A DNA stretch of 64,000 nucleotides from positions 62,001 to 126,000 of the forward strand of contig JAEUHC010000015.1 of the NCBI GenBank assembly GCA_016794785.1. Direction: 5' to 3'. This document shows, in pieces, positions 1 to 9,038 of this stretch (position 1 is the stretch's first letter; every line of letters starts with the position of its first letter). Both the position numbers and the translations under genes were made by a program. Origin of the DNA: Opitutaceae bacterium (GTDB lineage: Bacteria; Verrucomicrobiota; Verrucomicrobiia; Opitutales; Opitutaceae). Under the pieces are notes generated by a model. That model was not told the DNA's origin. It saw nothing but the letters and a program-made list of their open reading frames with translations, and did no database searches.

Positions 1-2230
1 CGGGCGTGCCGCCGGCGCCGAAGGCGCGAGCCGCATCATACCACATCACCTCATCGCCGACGAACAGACCGCCCACGCGGCCGCTGTTGAACTTGAACGT
101 CTTTGAGTTTGAGGCGTAGACGCTCAGCTCCTTGGTGACGGCATAGGAAAGGCCGCCCATCCAGGAGTTGCCTTCCTGATCGCTGGAAAGGCCGCGTTGG
201 TAGTTGATGGAGTGGCCCCACACATCCTCCGGGTAGAGGTCCGGGCGCAGGTGCATGTCCGGGAAGTAAATGAACCAGGGATAATTGTTGGGCTGGTATT
301 GGCCACGGGCCCAGCGGCGTTCCTTGCGGTAGCCGCCCAATACCGTGAGGCGATCATTTAGGAGGGTCGCCTGGTAGTTCAGGTATACCGAGTGCTGCTT
401 GTCCTTGTAGCCATCGAGGGCGTTGCGGTCCGACTGATGATAGACCGAGACGTCGGGATAGATCTCAAAGCCCGGATCGAAGTTCGAGAAGATCTGGCGC
501 ACCGGCTTGATGGCGCCGGCGCGATCCTTGATGACTTGGTTTACCGGCACGTTGCCGTGATTGTAGATGCCGACATTGGTGCCGCGATAATCGGGGTTCG
601 ATGTCGTGTTGCGCGCGCCCGGGAGGAAGGCCCATTGGGCTTCGGTGGCGAGCTGGCCGCCGAGGAACTGCTGGTAGGGGTTGATGCGCTGGAAGCCGGC
701 GAGCAGTTTGCTCTTCACGCCAAACTTCTCGAATTTCACCACGGTATCGATGTTGTGCGTCTGGGCGTAGCGGTAGTAGCCGGAGAGATTGCCGGTGCCC
801 ATGTTCCAGTTAACGCCGTTCGCGTAGGGCTGGAGAATCGCGCCGCCTTGGCCAACCGAGTAGTTCTCGTTCTTCTCGTTGAAGTAATTGTAGCGGACAT
901 CGAGCCAGCTGAACGGGCTCATGTCGGCCGTGAGCGAGACGGTGTCGATGGTGTTCTGGAAGTTCGCGCCGCGGCTCGTGTAGTTGAAGGCTTCGTCGTA
1001 GATGAACTGGCCCCCGGCGTTGGTATAGTAGGCGCCGCGCTTCACGCTGGTGTAGGCGGGCAGCGACCAGTCGGCGGTGGCGACGCGCTTGTTGTTGATG
1101 TAAGTCGCGTAGGCGAGCGTCGGCGTGCTGGTGCCCTGAATCACGTTGGCCGTCAGTCCGTTTCCGGTGTTGGCGGCGATGGTGTTGGCGAGCGTCGCCG
1201 TCGAGGAGCCATATTGCCCGGTAGTGGCGGCATTGCGCCAGCCGGCGAAGTCGCTCCAGATCCAGTCAAAGTCGTTCCAGCTGAATTTCTCGCGGATGAA
1301 CTCCGCTTCCGCGGTGATCTTCACCTTGCCGCTGGCGAAGGGGATGAGGGAGACCGAGGGGTTTACGCTGTTGGAGCGGCGGAACTCGAAACGCCGTTCG
1401 CCCTGGGTGTCATCCCACGTGCCGACGACGCGCAACGCGGCGTTTTTGCCGAGCGCGGCGTTGTGGTCGAGGTTGATCTTCTGGCCCGAGTTGCTGTTGA
1501 TCGAGTAGTCGATGCCGGTGGCGTTGCGTCCAAACTCAGGGAGTTTGCTGATATAGTTGATTACGCCGCCAGGGTAGCCTTGGCCGAAGAACACGGCTGC
1601 GGGGCCCTTGATGAACTCCACCCGCTCGACGTTCTCCAGATTGTAGGAGGTGTAGCGGAAGATGCCGTTGCGCATCAGGCTGTTCACCACAAACCCGCGG
1701 GCGGTGAATGCGCCCTGGGGGGTCGCCGAATTGGCGGGCACGCGCATCGCGAAGCGGGTGTCACCCGAAGTCGCCGCCGAGTAGCGGAACAGATCCGTCA
1801 GCGAGCGGGCATTCGTGTCGTCGAGCAGCTCGCGCGAAAGCACCGAGATGTTCAGCGGGATGTTCTGAATTTCCATCCCGATCTTGGTGGCGGAAACGGC
1901 ATTGGTCTTCAGGTAGCCGTAGTCCTTGTCCGTGCGGACTTCGAACGGTGACAAGACCTGCACGTTGGCGTCGGTCGCGAGACCGGAGGTTGCGGGCCGC
2001 GCCGCTGCGGGAGCGGTGGTGGGTGCAGCCGGCGTGACGGCGGGGGTGGTGACGCCCTTGGTTTGGAACTCCGCGAGCTGCTTGCGCAGCGCGGCGTTTT
2101 CTTCCTGGAGCTTGCGGAGCGCTGCGGCGTCGGCCGATTGCCCGAAGGCAAACGGCACCGCCGTCAACGCCGCCAGCGTGATCGCGAGGCTTCGCCGCGC
2201 GACCGGTGCTTGGTGGGTTTTGGGTTTCAT
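1..2230 (-). CDS. TonB-dependent outer-membrane receptor, 3' end outside the window
   Basis: The reading frame is open from the ATG at 2230 to the window edge (743 residues, no stop), so the end of the barrel is missing. A signal peptide (about residues 1-31, ending AFAFGQ) is followed by a short heptad-like helix (ALRKLQEENAALRKQLAEF, about 37-55), a Pro/Ala linker and a TonB-box-like LSPFEV at 93-98. The plug domain follows (NIPLNISVLSRELLDD, RGFVVNSLMRNGIFR, VEFIKGPAAVFFGQGYPGG), then a beta barrel rich in Tyr/Asn/Thr. Such receptors import siderophores or oligosaccharides across the outer membrane with TonB-ExbBD energy. A LacI-type regulator lies 49 bases upstream on the same strand, and a rhamnosidase locus follows, so a glycan substrate is the likelier guess. 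The substrate itself cannot be read from the sequence. Confidence 0.9.
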   Translation of the reverse strand, partial: MKPKTHQAPVARRSLAITLAALTAVPFAFGQSADAAALRKLQEENAALRKQLAEFQTKGVTTPAVTPAAPTTAPAAARPATSGLATDANVQVLSPFEVRTDKDYGYLKTNAVSATKIGMEIQNIPLNISVLSRELLDDTNARSLTDLFRYSAATSGDTRFAMRVPANSATPQGAFTARGFVVNSLMRNGIFRYTSYNLENVERVEFIKGPAAVFFGQGYPGGVINYISKLPEFGRNATGIDYSINSNSGQKINLDHNAALGKNAALRVVGTWDDTQGERRFEFRRSNSVNPSVSLIPFASGKVKITAEAEFIREKFSWNDFDWIWSDFAGWRNAATTGQYGSSTATLANTIAANTGNGLTANVIQGTSTPTLAYATYINNKRVATADWSLPAYTSVKRGAYYTNAGGQFIYDEAFNYTSRGANFQNTIDTVSLTADMSPFSWLDVRYNYFNEKNENYSVGQGGAILQPYANGVNWNMGTGNLSGYYRYAQTHNIDTVVKFEKFGVKSKLLAGFQRINPYQQFLGGQLATEAQWAFLPGARNTTSNPDYRGTNVGIYNHGNVPVNQVIKDRAGAIKPVRQIFSNFDPGFEIYPDVSVYHQSDRNALDGYKDKQHSVYLNYQATLLNDRLTVLGGYRKERRWARGQYQPNNYPWFIYFPDMHLRPDLYPEDVWGHSINYQRGLSSDQEGNSWMGGLSYAVTKELSVYASNSKTFKFNSGRVGGLFVGDEVMWYDAARAFGAGGTP

Positions 2231-2279
2231 GGTTGGGAACGTTCGGTGTGTGTTGGACTCTGACAGAAAGGGCTGGGGC

Positions 2280-3329
2280 TCAGTGCGTGCTCTGGCCGTT
2301 GGCCTCGAAGAGCCGCAGGGTGGGCGAGACGCTGATGCCGATGCGGCCGGGCGCGGGGGCGCCGCGATTCTCGATGCGCCAGATGAGATGATCGACGACC
2401 TTGCGCACCAAGGTGGTCAGGTTGATGTCGATCGCGGCGGGGAAGTGATCGAGGTTGTGGTAGACGATCGGGTTGTAGTTGCCGACGACGGCCTCGAAGT
2501 CGCGGCCCGGCTGCTTGCCCGCCGCGCGCAGCGCGCGGAAAAACGATCCGCAGAAGTGATCCACGGGCACGTAGAGGCCGCTGGCGCGCGGGGTGTTTGC
2601 CAGCAGGGTGCGCACGAGCGTGTCGGTGTCCTCATGCACCGGCTTGATCTCAAGGTAGCCGACGCCCGGGTTGGATTTGCCGAGGATCGTGTGCGCGGGC
2701 AGCCGCAGCTCGGCGGCGCGCTCGAGGAAGGCCTTCACGCGGCGGGACACCGCGCTATAGTCGGGATCCGTGCTGATGACCGCGACGGCCTTGTGGCCGC
2801 GCTGGGCGAGGTGGTCGGCGGCGAGGCGGCCGTTTTCCTCGTTGTTCGGCTCGACGTAGTCGCCGGGATAGGACGCGGAACGGCGCGTCATGAACCAAAC
2901 GTGCGGCAGGTCGCGGAGCTTGGCGAGGCACGCGGCCGAGGGTTCCCGGCCTTGGATGATGAGGCCATCGAGCTTTTCGTTCGCGAGCGTGGGGGGCAGT
3001 TCGTCGGCCGTGGAGGAAAACAGCACGCGCAGATCGACGCGGTAGCGGGTGTCGGTCGACTGCACCTGAAGCAGTTGGTCCTGAAACCAGTTGTGGCTAG
3101 GATTATTGGCACGGGCACCCACGAACCAAACTCCGATGCGGCGTTGTTCGGCGAGGCGGGTCTTGGGGCCGCGGCGGCGCTCCAGCGGCGCGGGCACGTA
3201 GTTGTGCTTCTCCATGACCGAGCGGATCCGCGCGAGGCTCTCGGGCGCGACGATCTGCGGCTGGTTGATCGCCCGCGACACGGTGGCGGGCGAGACCTTG
3301 GCGATCTTCGCGATTTCGGTGATCAGCAT
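2280..3329 (-). CDS. LacI-family transcriptional regulator
   Basis: A 349-residue protein with an N-terminal LacI helix-turn-helix (TEIAKIAKVSPATVSRAI, about 4-21) and hinge region, followed by a periplasmic-binding-protein-like effector domain (from about residue 60: RRIGVWFVGARANN, then HKAVAVISTDPDYSA and a C-terminal GLYVPVDHF segment). It is the usual length for a LacI/GalR repressor. These proteins bind short palindromic operators and are released or activated by a sugar effector. A 17-base perfect dyad sits 14 bases before the ATG, which fits autoregulation. It probably controls the receptor downstream and the glycan genes beside it. Effector unknown. Confidence 0.92.
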   Translation of the reverse strand: MLITEIAKIAKVSPATVSRAINQPQIVAPESLARIRSVMEKHNYVPAPLERRRGPKTRLAEQRRIGVWFVGARANNPSHNWFQDQLLQVQSTDTRYRVDLRVLFSSTADELPPTLANEKLDGLIIQGREPSAACLAKLRDLPHVWFMTRRSASYPGDYVEPNNEENGRLAADHLAQRGHKAVAVISTDPDYSAVSRRVKAFLERAAELRLPAHTILGKSNPGVGYLEIKPVHEDTDTLVRTLLANTPRASGLYVPVDHFCGSFFRALRAAGKQPGRDFEAVVGNYNPIVYHNLDHFPAAIDINLTTLVRKVVDHLIWRIENRGAPAPGRIGISVSPTLRLFEANGQSTH

Positions 3330-3343
3330 GGGGGTAGGGTTGG

Positions 3344-3360
3344 TGCTGAAAATTTCAGCA
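3344..3360. promoter_or_regulatory. Perfect dyad TGCTGAAA-A-TTTCAGCA, candidate operator of the LacI regulator
   Basis: Eight-base perfect inverted arms around a single central A, 14 bases upstream of the regulator's start codon. Size and symmetry are typical of LacI-family operators. Related TGAAA/TTTCA elements occur before the gene starting at 26485 and before the MetE-like gene at 27641, and half-sites occur at 4302-4336, which supports a small regulon. Binding is inferred, not shown. Confidence 0.6.
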
Positions 3361-3440
3361 AAAGAGCATGAAATCGGCGCAGCATGGTCAAGCGCTATTC
3401 CGCGCCGAGGGCGACGTTGGGGCGCGAGCGCAGGTCTGGA

Positions 3441-4295
3441 TCAGAGGCTGCGTTTCAACGCGCGTTTCCACCGATTAAGCAACTCTGTGCGCAGCCGGAG
3501 CGCGTCGGGCCAGGTGTGGGGATCGGTGCTCACGTGGTAGCCGTGGCTCATGCCAAGCTCCGGGCAGACCCAGAGTTCGCCGCCGGGTCGCGGGCCGGCG
3601 AGCCAGCACACGAACAAATCCTCCACGAACGCGAGGTAGTCGCGGACTTCCGGCGTGAGTGCGCCGCGTCCGTTGGTCACCGGCACCTGGCAGTGCTGGC
3701 TGTTGAACGGCCGCAAGTGAAACAGGCGCGACGCCCGAATCAGACCCGGCCACGCGAGCAGGCGCGCTGAGTAGTCGGCCGGCATCATGTGCTTGGAGAC
3801 GGCAAAGTGCGAATGATCCCACGTCACGGGCATCGTCTCGCCCGTGGCGCGGCGGTAGAGCCGCGCGATCTCGGTGAATTTTTCCGGCGTCTCTGTCGCG
3901 GTGTCGCGGTGGGTCTCGATGTGGACGGCGAGGCCGAGTTGGCGCCCGGCGCGCACAAGCCGCACCGCTGCGCGGGCTGCGGCGGCTGGAGGAGTGTCAT
4001 GGTTCAGCAGCTGGATGTTGATGAGGTGAACGCCGAGGTCGCGCTGCGCGCGCAGGCGAGGGAGGGCGTCTGCGACGCCCTGCGCGTCGAAGCCGCTCAT
4101 CATCTCCAGGCCGTGGCGCGTCGCCTCGGCCTTGAGCTCCGGCGTGATGAAGGCGCAGACGCCATCGAAGCCCGCCTCGGCAATCGCGGTGATTTTGCCC
4201 GCGAGGCTCCATTCACGCCGGGCGGTGGGGTAGCCGATCATTGACCAAGGTGTGGCGCAGACGACGAGGCGAGGGGTGGGGGACTTGGTTTTCAT
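3441..4295 (-). CDS. Sugar phosphate isomerase/epimerase-like TIM-barrel protein
   Basis: 284 residues from the ATG at 4295. A longer upstream frame to 4544 is rejected because it would run into the divergent rhamnosidase gene and has no family resemblance. The start MKTKSPTPRLVVCATPWSM, the AEAGFDGVCAFITPE segment, HIETHRDTATETPEK in the middle and VTWDHSHFAVSKHM resemble the xylose isomerase-like / AP endonuclease 2 TIM-barrel family, where Glu, Asp and His residues bind a divalent metal. No signal peptide, so cytoplasmic. Divergent from the GH78 rhamnosidase with 84 bases between starts, so a role in processing a released sugar is plausible. Exact reaction unknown. Confidence 0.75.
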   Translation of the reverse strand: MKTKSPTPRLVVCATPWSMIGYPTARREWSLAGKITAIAEAGFDGVCAFITPELKAEATRHGLEMMSGFDAQGVADALPRLRAQRDLGVHLINIQLLNHDTPPAAAARAAVRLVRAGRQLGLAVHIETHRDTATETPEKFTEIARLYRRATGETMPVTWDHSHFAVSKHMMPADYSARLLAWPGLIRASRLFHLRPFNSQHCQVPVTNGRGALTPEVRDYLAFVEDLFVCWLAGPRPGGELWVCPELGMSHGYHVSTDPHTWPDALRLRTELLNRWKRALKRSL

Positions 4296-4301
4296 GCGTG
4301 G

Positions 4302-4336
4302 CCTGAAAAATCCTGAAAACCGTTGTTGAGTTTCAG
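4302..4336. promoter_or_regulatory. CTGAAAA half-sites in a divergent promoter region
   Basis: Two direct copies of CCTGAAAA (4302-4309 and 4312-4319) are followed by TTTCAG at 4331-4336 between the isomerase-like gene and the rhamnosidase gene. The half-sites match the arms of the perfect dyad at 3344-3360, so the same regulator may act here, but the spacing is different and the call is weak. Confidence 0.3.
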
Positions 4337-4379
4337 ACCCGCGCCAGCTTATTCCGGCCGCCCACCGCCACCCCGCGCA

Positions 4380-6806
4380 ATGTCCCTTCCGTTCACCCAA
4401 CGTGTTTCCTGGATTTGGTCCGCCGAAGGCACGCATGCGACGCCGCCACCCGAGCGCGCGACTCCGTCGCACTATCAAGTGCGGATGTTTCGCCGGGTTT
4501 TCGAGGTCGCGGACCAGGCGGTGGCCGTGGTGGAGCCGGTGCATGTGTCGGCCGACAGCCGCTATCTATTTTTCTGCAACGGCACGTTGCTCGGGCGGGG
4601 CCCGGCCAAGGGCGATGTGAACCATCACTTCTACGAGACGTTCGACCTCGGGCCGCACCTGCGCCCGGGCCGCAACGTCCTCGCGGCCCTCGTGCTCGAC
4701 ATGTCGCGCGTGGCCCACCGGCCCACGCAGCTCGGGGCGCCGTGCTCGGTCATGACCTACGCCGGCGGCTTCGTGCTCGCCGGCGGCGAACTCAGCACCG
4801 ACGCGAAATGGAAGGTCGCCGTGGACACCGCGCACCGCTTCCAGAACGAGCAGACCACCTTCGAGGGCTACCACGGATACTTCGAGCACCGCGTGTCGAA
4901 ATTGATTCCGGCGCGCTGGACCGAGGCCGATTTCGATGACTCGGGTTGGCCGGCCGCAACCGTGCTCTATCAGGCTGAGCGGCTCGAGAACCGCCGTGAC
5001 CCGACGAGTCCCTACGGGCTCGTGCCGCGGATGATTCCCCTGCTTGAGGAGCACGCGACCGGCGTGGCGTTTCGCGACGTGTTTCTCCCTGGTGGAGTCG
5101 AGGCACCCGCCGCGTGGCGGGGACTGGTCACCCGCGGCGACACCGTGACGATTCCGCCGCGCACGACCATCGAGCTGATCGTCGATGCCGGCGAACTCAC
5201 CACGGCCTTTCCCCGGTTGGAAACCAGCGGCGGGGCCGGGAGCGTGGTGCTGCTCACCTATGCGGAGGCGTTGCGTCTGCCCTGGGGCACGCCCGGTGCG
5301 CGCCTCCTCGGTCGCCAGCAGCCGTTGGGCAACTTGGCTTCGCATTTCGCTGACGAGAGCACCGGCTGGACTTTTGATCGTCGCGGCAAAATCACCGGCT
5401 GGCGCGATCGGTGGGAACCGGCGGGCGGAGCTGGTGGCCAGGCTGAGGTCTTCGAGCCGCTGCACTGGCGGACGTTTCGCTACGTCGGTCTCACGCTCAC
5501 CACGGCGGACGAGCCGTTGCAGCTGCATGCGCTCGCGCACCGGTTCACCGCCTACCCGCATCGTGTCACGGCGGAGTTTGCCTGCTCCGATCCGAAGCTG
5601 GAAAAAATCTGGCGCGCCGCGCTGCGGACGATGCGGCTGTGTTCGCACGAGACATTTGAGGACTGCCCTTACTACGAGCAGATGCAGTATGCCGGCGACA
5701 CCGTGATCACCTCGAAGATCGCCATGCTCGCGGCCGGTGACTATGCCCTCACGCGGCAGGCGCTCCATCACTTTGATTGGTCGCGGCTGTCCGACGGACT
5801 CACGCAGAGCCGCTTTCCCTCGCGCCTCGTGCAGATCATCCCGTCGTGGTCGCTGCACTGGATCACCAACGTCCGCGACTACGCCTGGTGCTCCGGCGAC
5901 CTTGCCACGGTGCGTGCGCTGCTGCCCGGGATGCGGGCGTCGGTGGACTGGTTTCGCCGCCACGGCGATGCCGATGGACTGCCCGCCAAGCTGCCCTTCT
6001 GGAACATCACCGATTGGTGTCCGTGGTGGCCGCGCGGTGTCGTGCCCGGGGCGGACAGCGGCCCCACCTGCATCATCTCCGCGCAATTCCTCCTCGCGCT
6101 CGACGAACTCGCCGACCTCTGCCGCCTCGTGGGCGGCGAACGCGAAGCGGCCGACCTCTCCGCCGAGGCCGCCGCGCTGCGTCCCAAACTCCACGCTCGT
6201 TTTTGGTCCGAGAGCGAGGGGCTCTACCTCGACCGCCCCGGCGGACCCGAGGTCAGCCAATACGGCAACGCCTGGGCGGTCGTGTGCGGCGCGGCTGATG
6301 CCGCCACGCGCGCTCGCCTGCTCGCGCGCTTCCCGCACGACCCGCAACTCGCGCCGGGCTCGTTCTTCTGGTGGCACACGGGCTTCCGCGCGCTCGCCCT
6401 GTGCGGCGCCTACGATCGGATGCCGGAGTTCCTCGGGCCATGGCACGAGATGATTGACGCGGGCCTCGACACCTTCGTGGAGGAAAACAGCTACTGGCGC
6501 TCCCTTTGCCACGCGTGGAGCGCGCACCCGGCGCTCGAGTTCATGACGCGCATCCTCGGAGTGACGCCGGCCGCGCCGGGCTTCGCCGCGATCGACATTG
6601 CGCCGCAGCGCTGCGGTCTCGCCCACGCGCGCGGCTCGGTCTGCACGCCGCGCGGGCCGGTGTCCGTCGCTTGGCGCGCGGAAGGAAAACGATTCTCAAT
6701 CGAGATCGAGGCGCCCGCAGCGACACCGGTAACCCTGCAACTTCCCGGCGGCGTGCGCCGCACGTTTCAAGGCGGCCGATTCGCCGAGGAGATCGCGCTC
6801 CCATGA
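4380..6806 (+). CDS. GH78-type alpha-L-rhamnosidase
   Basis: 808 residues from the ATG at 4380. It hydrolyses terminal alpha-L-rhamnose from glycans or glycosides. An N-terminal beta-sandwich region (about 1-390, with DSRYLFFCNGTLLGRGPAKGD typical of GH78 accessory domains) leads into the alpha/alpha-toroid catalytic domain (about 400-730) and a C-terminal beta domain. The family motif reads EDCPYYEQMQYAGD (427-440); Glu433 is in the place of the general acid. No signal peptide is evident, so it is either cytoplasmic or exported by an unrecognised route. It overlaps the next gene by ATGA, indicating translational coupling. The start at 4323 would add only low-complexity residues and was not chosen. 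Confidence 0.85.
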   Translation: MSLPFTQRVSWIWSAEGTHATPPPERATPSHYQVRMFRRVFEVADQAVAVVEPVHVSADSRYLFFCNGTLLGRGPAKGDVNHHFYETFDLGPHLRPGRNVLAALVLDMSRVAHRPTQLGAPCSVMTYAGGFVLAGGELSTDAKWKVAVDTAHRFQNEQTTFEGYHGYFEHRVSKLIPARWTEADFDDSGWPAATVLYQAERLENRRDPTSPYGLVPRMIPLLEEHATGVAFRDVFLPGGVEAPAAWRGLVTRGDTVTIPPRTTIELIVDAGELTTAFPRLETSGGAGSVVLLTYAEALRLPWGTPGARLLGRQQPLGNLASHFADESTGWTFDRRGKITGWRDRWEPAGGAGGQAEVFEPLHWRTFRYVGLTLTTADEPLQLHALAHRFTAYPHRVTAEFACSDPKLEKIWRAALRTMRLCSHETFEDCPYYEQMQYAGDTVITSKIAMLAAGDYALTRQALHHFDWSRLSDGLTQSRFPSRLVQIIPSWSLHWITNVRDYAWCSGDLATVRALLPGMRASVDWFRRHGDADGLPAKLPFWNITDWCPWWPRGVVPGADSGPTCIISAQFLLALDELADLCRLVGGEREAADLSAEAAALRPKLHARFWSESEGLYLDRPGGPEVSQYGNAWAVVCGAADAATRARLLARFPHDPQLAPGSFFWWHTGFRALALCGAYDRMPEFLGPWHEMIDAGLDTFVEENSYWRSLCHAWSAHPALEFMTRILGVTPAAPGFAAIDIAPQRCGLAHARGSVCTPRGPVSVAWRAEGKRFSIEIEAPAATPVTLQLPGGVRRTFQGGRFAEEIALP

Positions 6807-7654
6807 GCCCGGTGCTGACGCTCCACCACGAGCCGCACCAGCACGTGGAAATCTCCGCCGGTGGCGTGGTGTTGTTCCGCTATGTCTATGCGCCCGACAC
6901 GCCTGCCGGCGAATCGCCGCGGCCTTACGTGCATCCCCTCCGTTCGCTGGCCGGCGACACGCTGACGAATTTCCGTCCCAACGATCATCCGTGGCATCAT
7001 GCGCTGAGCCTGACGCTCACGAGCGTCGCGGGGATCAATTTCTGGGGCGGGCCCTCGCACCGGAACGAAGGCGGCTACCAGTGGCGCGACGACCACGGCG
7101 CGCAGGTGCATCGGGCCTGGCCAACGCTCACCGCGGAGAAACTGGAGGAGCGCCTCGACTGGTGCGATCCACGCTCGGGCACCGTCCTGCTGCACGAACA
7201 CCGCGAACTCACGCCTGCGCTGATTCCCGGCGGCTGGTCGCTGCGTTGGACGAGCGAGCTCTTCAACGCCGCCGGCCGCGATCTCGCGCTCGAGAACTAC
7301 CACTCGCTCGGCGGCCTCGCCGGTTCGCACTACACGGGGCTGCAATTCCGCGGCGCGCGCGACCTGCTCGATCAGCACGGCGACGCCACGATCGGCATTG
7401 CGGCTGAAGACGGCCTCGCGGGCGAGGCTGCCGTGCACGGCGCGCTTGCCCACTGGATGGAATGGTCGTGCCAGCATGACGGCTCGTTGCGACGGACTCG
7501 GATTCGTTTCGAGAATCTTTCCGGGCCGTTGCCGTGGTTTGTGCGCGCAAAGAATCCGCTCGCGGCTTTCGCCTTCCACCGCGAAAAATCGCATCCGCTC
7601 CCCGCCGGCGGCACCCTGCGCCTCGACCACCTGCTTTCCTTCACCACCCCATGA
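6803..7654 (+). CDS. DUF6807 (PmoA-like) family protein
   Basis: 283 residues, starting inside the stop codon of the rhamnosidase gene (ATGA). The RPYVHPLRS ... TLTNFRPNDHPWHHAL ... GINFWGG pattern is characteristic of the DUF6807 / PmoA-family proteins found in carbohydrate loci of Planctomycetes and Verrucomicrobia. The paired histidines in DHPWHH (near residue 65) suggest a metal or substrate site, but the biochemical role of the family is not established. No signal peptide. A larger frame from 6506 overlaps the rhamnosidase and was rejected. Co-translation with the rhamnosidase suggests a joint role in rhamnose-containing glycan use. Confidence 0.8.
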   Translation: MSPVLTLHHEPHQHVEISAGGVVLFRYVYAPDTPAGESPRPYVHPLRSLAGDTLTNFRPNDHPWHHALSLTLTSVAGINFWGGPSHRNEGGYQWRDDHGAQVHRAWPTLTAEKLEERLDWCDPRSGTVLLHEHRELTPALIPGGWSLRWTSELFNAAGRDLALENYHSLGGLAGSHYTGLQFRGARDLLDQHGDATIGIAAEDGLAGEAAVHGALAHWMEWSCQHDGSLRRTRIRFENLSGPLPWFVRAKNPLAAFAFHREKSHPLPAGGTLRLDHLLSFTTP

Positions 7655-8934
7655 GCCTCAATCGCCGCACGTTTCTGCGCCACACGTCGCTCGGGGCGAT
7701 CGGCCTTACGGCCGGGGCCAAGGCGGTCGCGGCCGACGCGGTCCCTGCGCTCAAGTTGCCGGCTTTCGACGCGCGCGCGCCCGAGGATTTTTGGTCCGCC
7801 GTGCGCGCGCAGTTCCCGCTCACGCCGCGGCTCACCTATTTCAACACCGGCGGCCTCGGCCCCGCGTGCCGGCCCGCGCTCGATCGCGCCGCGGAGCTCA
7901 CGCGCCAGCTCCAGGAAAAATCCGAGCACGGCCACGGCCTCATCGCCGGCGCGCGCGCGATTGCGGCGCGGTTCCTCGGCGCCGATCCGGCGGAGATCGC
8001 GTTTGTGCGCAACGCCACCGAGGGCAACGCCATCGTCGCCGCCGGCCTCGCGCTGCGCGCAGGCGATGAGGTGATCTACGAGTCGCATGCGCACCCCGGC
8101 GGGGCGTTTGCCTGGCTCCAGCAGGCGCGGTTGCGCGGCATCGTGGTGAAGACCTTCGAGCCGGCGACCACCACGCCCGAGGAGAATGTCGCCCGCGTGG
8201 AAAAGCTCCTCACGCCGCGCACCCGCGTGGTGCAGGTCTCGCACGTCACGGCGCCCACGGGCATCGTGATGCCGGTGGACGCGCTCGCGAGGCTTTGCCA
8301 CGCGCGGGGCGTGTGGTTCCACATCGATGGCGCGCAGTCGGCGGGCATGATTCCCTTTTCACTGCGCGAGATCGGTGGCGATTCCTTCGCGACGAGCGGC
8401 CACAAGTGGATCGGCGGGCCGCACGAGACGGGTGTCCTCTGGGTGCGCCGCGATCGGATGGACGAGGTCGCGCCGGTGCTCGCGGGCGCCTACACGGGCG
8501 ACATCGACGCGGCGACGGGCGAGTTCAAGCTAACCGAAAACGCGATGCGCTACGAATACGGCACGCGCAACGCCGCCGCGATGCACGGCCTCGCCGAGGC
8601 CATGCGGTTTCAGGAGGGCATCGGCCGCGACCGCATCGCCGCCCGCGGCCGCGCGCTCGCGGAACGCGTCCGCCGTGGGCTCGCCGCGCTCAAAGGCGTC
8701 GAGATCCTCACGCCCGCGGCGCCCGCGCTCTGCGCCGCGATGATCACGTTTCGCACGGCGACGGTGCCGCACGACAAACTTTTCTCCCGGCTTATGTCGG
8801 CGCGGGCCATCCGCTGCCGGCCGGTCACGGAGGAGAAGCTTAACGCGCTGCGCGTCTCAACGCACATCTTCAACTCGCCGGCCGAGTGCGACGCGCTGAT
8901 CGTCGGGGTGGAAGAAATCCTGCGCACGCCATGA
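7651..8934 (+). CDS. Class V aminotransferase-fold PLP enzyme with Tat-type signal
   Basis: 427 residues starting in the ATGA overlap with the previous gene. The N-terminus SLNRRTFLRHTSLGAIGLT is a Tat signal (twin arginine, then hydrophobic stretch and AVAADA cleavage region), so the enzyme is probably folded in the cytoplasm with its cofactor and exported. The remaining sequence is an isopenicillin-N-epimerase/cysteine desulfurase-like fold: TYFNTGGLGP at the start, FHIDGAQSAGMIP, and the PLP lysine in SGHKWIGG (Lys252). Such exported class V enzymes are common in this phylum but their substrate is unknown. A secreted RidA protein is encoded just downstream on the other strand. Confidence 0.82.
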   Translation: MSLNRRTFLRHTSLGAIGLTAGAKAVAADAVPALKLPAFDARAPEDFWSAVRAQFPLTPRLTYFNTGGLGPACRPALDRAAELTRQLQEKSEHGHGLIAGARAIAARFLGADPAEIAFVRNATEGNAIVAAGLALRAGDEVIYESHAHPGGAFAWLQQARLRGIVVKTFEPATTTPEENVARVEKLLTPRTRVVQVSHVTAPTGIVMPVDALARLCHARGVWFHIDGAQSAGMIPFSLREIGGDSFATSGHKWIGGPHETGVLWVRRDRMDEVAPVLAGAYTGDIDAATGEFKLTENAMRYEYGTRNAAAMHGLAEAMRFQEGIGRDRIAARGRALAERVRRGLAALKGVEILTPAAPALCAAMITFRTATVPHDKLFSRLMSARAIRCRPVTEEKLNALRVSTHIFNSPAECDALIVGVEEILRTP

Positions 8935-8963
8935 AACTCAAGGACACGGCCGAGTGCCTTGGA

Positions 8964-9033
8964 GTAGGGCGGGTCTGTGACCCGCCCTCTCGACGTGCGC
9001 CGCGCGAAAGGGCGGGTCACAGACCCGCCCTAC
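8964..9033. repeat. REP-like palindromic repeat, GTAGGGCGGGTC family (copy 1)
   Basis: A perfect 25-base inverted repeat (8964-8988 and 9009-9033) with a 20-base spacer; each arm is itself nearly palindromic around GGGCGGGTC-TGT-GACCCGCCC. A degenerate second copy is at 49551-49619. It lies between the converging aminotransferase and RidA genes. The ATG at 8931 inside the aminotransferase stop codon opens a frame that runs straight into the repeat after about 11 codons, as if a further coupled gene had been lost here. Confidence 0.85.
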
Positions 9034-9038
9034 TTGAA

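Noticed and set aside
392..1951. Long plus-strand frames over the TonB receptor gene
   Set aside because: Antisense shadows in a high-GC gene; composition is Arg/Gly/Val-rich without domain pattern, and the minus-strand frame matches a receptor.
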